A DNA stretch of 34,835 nt from CAYJNO01 sp964371715 (GTDB lineage Bacteria > Bacillota_I > Bacilli_A > Erysipelotrichales > Erysipelotrichaceae): NCBI GenBank assembly GCA_964371715.1, contig CAYJNO010000020.1, positions 1-34,835 on the forward strand, in the 5' to 3' direction. Numbering within the stretch: the stretch's first letter is position 1; the number at the start of each line of letters is the position of its first letter. The position numbers and the translations under genes are program-made. Under the pieces are notes generated by a model, which saw only the letters and a program-made list of their open reading frames with translations, did no database searches and was not told the origin of the DNA. Shown one piece after another: positions 31,968 through 34,835 of this stretch.

Positions 31968-32737
31968 GTGTATTAAAGGTAAATAATTTAACTAAAAATT
32001 TTGGTGGATTAACTGCAGTTAGTGAAGTTAGTCTTACTCTAAATAAACAAGAGTTGATTGGTTTAATTGGTCCAAATGGAGCAGGAAAAACAACTTTATT
32101 TAATATACTTACTGGAGTGTATGAACCAACAAGTGGAACTATAGAGTTAAATGTAAATGATAAATATGTATGTATAGAAGGTAAAAAGCCATATGCAATT
32201 ACAAGGCTTGGCTTAGCAAGGACATTTCAAAATATTAGGTTATTTAAAGATTTAAGTGTAATTGATAATGTAAAAATAGCAATGGATAAAGATATAAATT
32301 ATGGTTTATTCTCTACTATCTTTAGGACTAGTAAATACTATAGTGAAGAAGAAAGAATACATCAAGATGCTATAAAACTATTAGAAGAAATAAGTTTAGT
32401 AGATAAAAAAGATACTTTAGCTAAAAATCTTCCTTATGGTGAACAAAGAAAATTAGAGATAGCTAGAGCATTAGCGACTAATCCTAAAATTTTATTTTTA
32501 GATGAACCTGCAGCAGGTATGAACCCACAAGAAACTTTGGAGCTAACTGAATTAATTAAAGTAATTAAAGATAAATTTGAATTAACAGTTATATTAATTG
32601 AACATGATATGTCATTAGTTATGAAAATTTGTGAAAAAATATTTGTTTTAGATTATGGTAGATTAATTGCAAGTGGAACTCCTGATGAAATAAAAAGTAA
32701 TAAAAAAGTAATAGAAGCATATTTAGGGGAGGAATAG
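31964..32737 (+). CDS. livG: Branched-chain amino acid ABC transporter ATPase LivG
   Basis: 257 aa. Walker A GPNGAGKTT (36-44), the LivG-type ITRLGLARTFQNIRLF segment, signature LPYGEQRKLEIARAL (the usual SGGQ is PYGE, as often in LivG), Walker B ILFLDEPAAGMNP, and switch His in LIEHDM. The C-terminus IASGTPDEIKSNKKVIEAYLGEE is the conserved LivG tail that contacts the permease. AAGGAGG lies in the end of livM. Works as a heterodimer with LivF. Confidence 0.95.
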   Translation: MSVLKVNNLTKNFGGLTAVSEVSLTLNKQELIGLIGPNGAGKTTLFNILTGVYEPTSGTIELNVNDKYVCIEGKKPYAITRLGLARTFQNIRLFKDLSVIDNVKIAMDKDINYGLFSTIFRTSKYYSEEERIHQDAIKLLEEISLVDKKDTLAKNLPYGEQRKLEIARALATNPKILFLDEPAAGMNPQETLELTELIKVIKDKFELTVILIEHDMSLVMKICEKIFVLDYGRLIASGTPDEIKSNKKVIEAYLGEE

Positions 32738-32739
32738 TA

Positions 32740-33444
32740 ATGCTAAAGATTAATAATTTGAATGTCCATTATGGAATGGTTCATGCCCTTAAAGATTTAA
32801 GTATAGAAGTTAATGATGGAGAGATTGTTGCATTGATTGGAGCAAATGGCGCAGGAAAAACAACGTTACTACATAGTATAAGTGGCTTGCTAAAAAGTAC
32901 AAAGGGTGAAATAATATTTATAGATAGTACTATTTCTAAAAAAACAACCAAACAAATTGTTGAAAGTGGATTAATTCAAGTACCAGAAGGTAGAAGAATA
33001 TTTCCTTTAATGAGTGTGTATGAAAATTTAATAATGGGAACTTACGCTAGAAAAGATAAATTTAATTTGGAAACAGAAATAAATGAAGTCTTCGCACAAT
33101 TTCCAAGACTTAATGAAAGAAAAAAACAATTAGCAGGAACGTTAAGTGGTGGTGAGCAACAAATGCTAGCTATGGGTAGAGCATTAATGGCTAAACCAAA
33201 ATTGTTATTATTAGATGAGCCAAGCATGGGTTTATCACCTCTATTAGTAAAGGAAATATTCTCGATAGTCAAAAAGATCAATGAACAAGGAACAACAATT
33301 TTATTAGTTGAACAAAATGCAAAAATGGCATTAAGTGTGGCTAATCGTGCTTATGTAATTGAAAATGGAACAATAGTATTAAGTGGAAGTGGAAGTGATC
33401 TTGCACAAAGTGAAGAAATAAAAAAAGCTTACCTAGGAGGATAA
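32740..33444 (+). CDS. livF: Branched-chain amino acid ABC transporter ATPase LivF
   Basis: 234 aa. Walker A GANGAGKTT (33-41), LivF-specific VPEGRRIFPLMSVYENLIMG, signature LSGGEQQMLAMGRAL, Walker B LLLLDEPSMGLSP, and the switch region LVEQNA where LivF has Gln in place of His. It ends with the LivF tail EEIKKAYLGG. It starts 2 bp after livG, with GGGGAGG as ribosome site, and is followed one base later by the CBS-ACT gene. Confidence 0.95.
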   Translation: MLKINNLNVHYGMVHALKDLSIEVNDGEIVALIGANGAGKTTLLHSISGLLKSTKGEIIFIDSTISKKTTKQIVESGLIQVPEGRRIFPLMSVYENLIMGTYARKDKFNLETEINEVFAQFPRLNERKKQLAGTLSGGEQQMLAMGRALMAKPKLLLLDEPSMGLSPLLVKEIFSIVKKINEQGTTILLVEQNAKMALSVANRAYVIENGTIVLSGSGSDLAQSEEIKKAYLGG

Positions 33445-33445
33445 A

Positions 33446-34072
33446 ATGATTGTAAAAGACAAAATGACAGTTAATCCTTATTGTATTTCAAAGGATACAA
33501 CAATTAGTAAAGCATTAAATGTAATGGAAGAAGGTAATTTTCATAGAGTTCCTATTGTAGATGGTAAAATATTAATAGGTCTTATAACAGAAGGTATTAT
33601 AGCTGAAAATACCCCAAGTAAAGCAACAAGCCTATCAATCCATGAATTAAATTATTTATTATCAAAGAATACTGTAGAAAATATGATGGTTAAAGATGTT
33701 ATAACGATAACAGAAAAACAACCACTAGTTGAAGCAGCTGTTTTAATGAGACAATATGATATTGGATGCCTTGTTGTAGTAAACGATAAATACGAAGTTG
33801 TTGGAATCATTACACAAAATGATATATTTGAAGCATTTATAGATTTATTGGGTTACAATGAAAAAGGTGATAAATTTAATATTTTAATCAAAGATGATAA
33901 ACCAGGAGTTTTAGCAGATCTTACAAATCTATTTTTTGCACAAAATGCAACTATCACATCTTTAGCAGTACATCATAAAGAAAGTGAAATAGAAGTTGTA
34001 ATTAGAGCAGATAATGTAGATAAAGATTCAATGAAAAAATTATTGTTTGAGAAAAATTATAAGTTATTATAA
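33446..34072 (+). CDS. CBS-CBS-ACT regulatory protein (AcuB-like), last gene of the liv operon
   Basis: 208 aa. Two CBS domains in tandem: residues about 1-55 (VKDKMTVNPYCISKDTTISKALNVMEEGNFHRVPIVDGKILIGLIT) and about 77-130 (VENMMVKDVITITEKQPLVEAAVLMRQYDIGCLVVVNDKYEVVGIIT). An ACT domain follows at about 140-208 (FNILIKDDKPGVLADLTNLFFAQNATITSLAVH). CBS pairs bind adenine nucleotides; ACT domains bind amino acids, very often branched-chain ones. AcuB of B. subtilis has the same architecture. It starts one base after the livF stop with CTAGGAGG as ribosome site, so it is made with the transporter. A sensor that tunes transport or metabolism to amino-acid and energy levels is a plausible inference. 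Confidence 0.88.
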   Translation: MIVKDKMTVNPYCISKDTTISKALNVMEEGNFHRVPIVDGKILIGLITEGIIAENTPSKATSLSIHELNYLLSKNTVENMMVKDVITITEKQPLVEAAVLMRQYDIGCLVVVNDKYEVVGIITQNDIFEAFIDLLGYNEKGDKFNILIKDDKPGVLADLTNLFFAQNATITSLAVHHKESEIEVVIRADNVDKDSMKKLLFEKNYKLL

Positions 34073-34254
34073 TAAAATAAAATCTTGCTTAAATAGAAAC
34101 AAAAGCTAAATAAATTTTAGTATTTAAATTAATAATGTATAACATAAATAAAATAGAAACAATAACTAGCTATTTAACTGATTAATTCATAGTGACAAAA
34201 AATGGTTTTTATATAAAAACAATTACTAAAGTTTAATTATATAGCAATTTTTTA
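34073..34254 (+). other. AT-rich spacer between the liv operon and the prepilin gene
   Basis: No ORF and no convincing terminator after the CBS-ACT gene. Two direct copies of AAATAGAAACAA (starting near 34093 and 34151) and a small palindrome GTTTTTATATAAAAAC near 34205-34220 are the only visible structures. Their role is unknown. Confidence 0.35.
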
Positions 34255-34283
34255 TTGACAACATTACACGCATGTGTTAATAT
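34255..34283 (+). promoter_or_regulatory. Promoter of the prepilin gene (extended -10)
   Basis: A perfect TTGACA (34255-34260), 17-nt spacer ending in TGT, and TAATAT (34278-34283). The spacer and -10 lie inside a dyad: ACATTA (34261-34266) is inverted as TAATGT just after the -10, with an inner ACAC-GCAT-GTGT. A regulator may bind there. Confidence 0.8.
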
Positions 34284-34311
34284 AATGTGTGAATAAAGAG
34301 GTTAGAGGAAT

Positions 34312-34809
34312 ATGAACATGGAAATAAAAAATGATAAAGGATTTACATTAATAGAGTTGATTGTTGTAATTGCTATAATTGCAGTACTTGCAGTTGTATT
34401 AGCCCCACAATACATTCAATATGTTGAAAGAGGAAGAGAATCAAGTGATATACAATATGCTCAAAATTTAATGGATGCAGCTTCAATGTCTGCGGCAACA
34501 TTAAGTGTTATTGAAAATGAGTATTACACAATTGGTTGGGATACTTCAACTAGTAGAGGTGGAACAGCTGATGGTGAATTAGCAATAAGAATTGGTGATG
34601 ATATATATTCTCAAGGGACACCAGCTTTAGTAGCAGGTAATGAATTCTACGATGCTTTCTTTGCAATTATTAAGGAAGATGAATTGTACGATGCAATCTC
34701 AACATTTGGTAACTCAGAAGATTTTAAATTTACGATTACTGCAGCGACTGGAGAAATATCAATTTCAGCTACTGCTTCTCCAAACTGGGCACTAAAATTT
34801 AGTAATTAA
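34312..34809 (+). CDS. Type IV prepilin-like protein (pilin or pseudopilin)
   Basis: 165 aa. A short basic leader ends in KG, then FTLIELIVVIAIIAVLAVVLAPQY: the prepilin peptidase site falls between G10 and F11, Glu at +5 is present, and the hydrophobic helix anchors the subunit in the membrane before assembly. The rest (YVERGRESSDIQYAQNLMDAASM... and a Gly/Asp-rich C-terminus) is a small globular pilin domain without a cysteine pair. The start is 34312 (AAAGAGG 10 nt upstream) or the ATG two codons later (AGAGGA about 8 nt upstream). No prepilin peptidase, ATPase or other pilus gene lies in the window, so whether it builds a pilus, a competence pseudopilus or a minor subunit cannot be decided. 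Confidence 0.85.
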   Translation: MNMEIKNDKGFTLIELIVVIAIIAVLAVVLAPQYIQYVERGRESSDIQYAQNLMDAASMSAATLSVIENEYYTIGWDTSTSRGGTADGELAIRIGDDIYSQGTPALVAGNEFYDAFFAIIKEDELYDAISTFGNSEDFKFTITAATGEISISATASPNWALKFSN

Positions 34810-34835
34810 TTTAATAAGTAAAAAAAGAATTATTT

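Noticed and set aside
1..34835. UGA-as-Trp genetic code (Mycoplasma-type)
   Set aside because: UGA ends pcrA and other genes exactly at ATGA overlaps, and tryptophans in conserved motifs are UGG.

Overview
The window is strongly AT-rich, uses the standard genetic code (UGA is a stop, Trp is UGG) and carries cell-wall and division genes typical of Gram-positive bacteria: sepF, a DivIVA-like gene, a VanY-type D,D-carboxypeptidase, dnaD-nth, an isoleucine T-box before ileS, and AGGAGG-type ribosome sites nearly everywhere. This points to a low-GC Firmicute (Bacilli in the broad sense, perhaps Erysipelotrichia or a walled lineage near the Mollicutes). I cannot name the genus. Exactly 100 Ns inside a tandem repeat show that this is a draft assembly.

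Layout. 74-2742 (-): an rRNA methyltransferase-like gene, an RluA-type pseudouridine synthase and a VanY-like peptidase, overlapping and ending in a bidirectional terminator. 2887-7289 (+): pcrA, a GNAT acetyltransferase, a Gfo/Idh/MocA oxidoreductase and proC, tightly packed. 7293-9207 (-): DUF2975 membrane protein, small XRE regulator and DUF4173 membrane protein, driven by a strong promoter whose -35 box is overlapped by a perfect 16+16 bp inverted repeat. 9334-12513 (-): a zinc/manganese-type ABC importer (binding lipoprotein with a His-rich repeat array, ATPase, permease) plus an accessory lipoprotein. 12593-12777 (+): a tiny self-contained transcription unit encoding 30 aa. 13053-15810 (+): an ankyrin-repeat protein coupled to an EF-G-like GTPase. 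15934-18747: a TetR-type regulator divergent from a glycosyltransferase and a double-4Fe-4S (QueG/reductive dehalogenase-like) protein, with a dyad between them. 18954-23444 (+): sepF, DivIVA-like gene, T-box, ileS, CYTH-domain protein. 23486-23974 (-): small membrane protein. 24090-28104 (+): nagA, then dnaD-nth-S1 domain gene-pgi. 28259-28744 (+): HD-domain protein. 28905-34072 (+): a complete branched-chain amino acid-type ABC importer (livJHMGF) ending in a CBS-CBS-ACT protein. 34312-34809 (+): a type IV prepilin-like protein.

How they fit together. Most of the window is housekeeping. Accessory or regulatory interest lies in the autoregulation candidate at 9241-9303, the metal importer with its unresolved His-rich array, the 30-aa unit beside it, the ankyrin/EF-G-like pair, the TetR/glycosyltransferase/Fe-S cassette, and the liv operon with a built-in CBS-ACT sensor and a CodY-like site at its promoter. 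No rRNA, tRNA, CRISPR array, insertion sequence or phage gene was seen. The best candidates for something little described are the ankyrin/EF-G-like operon and the TetR/glycosyltransferase/Fe-S cassette. Both are inferences from gene context.
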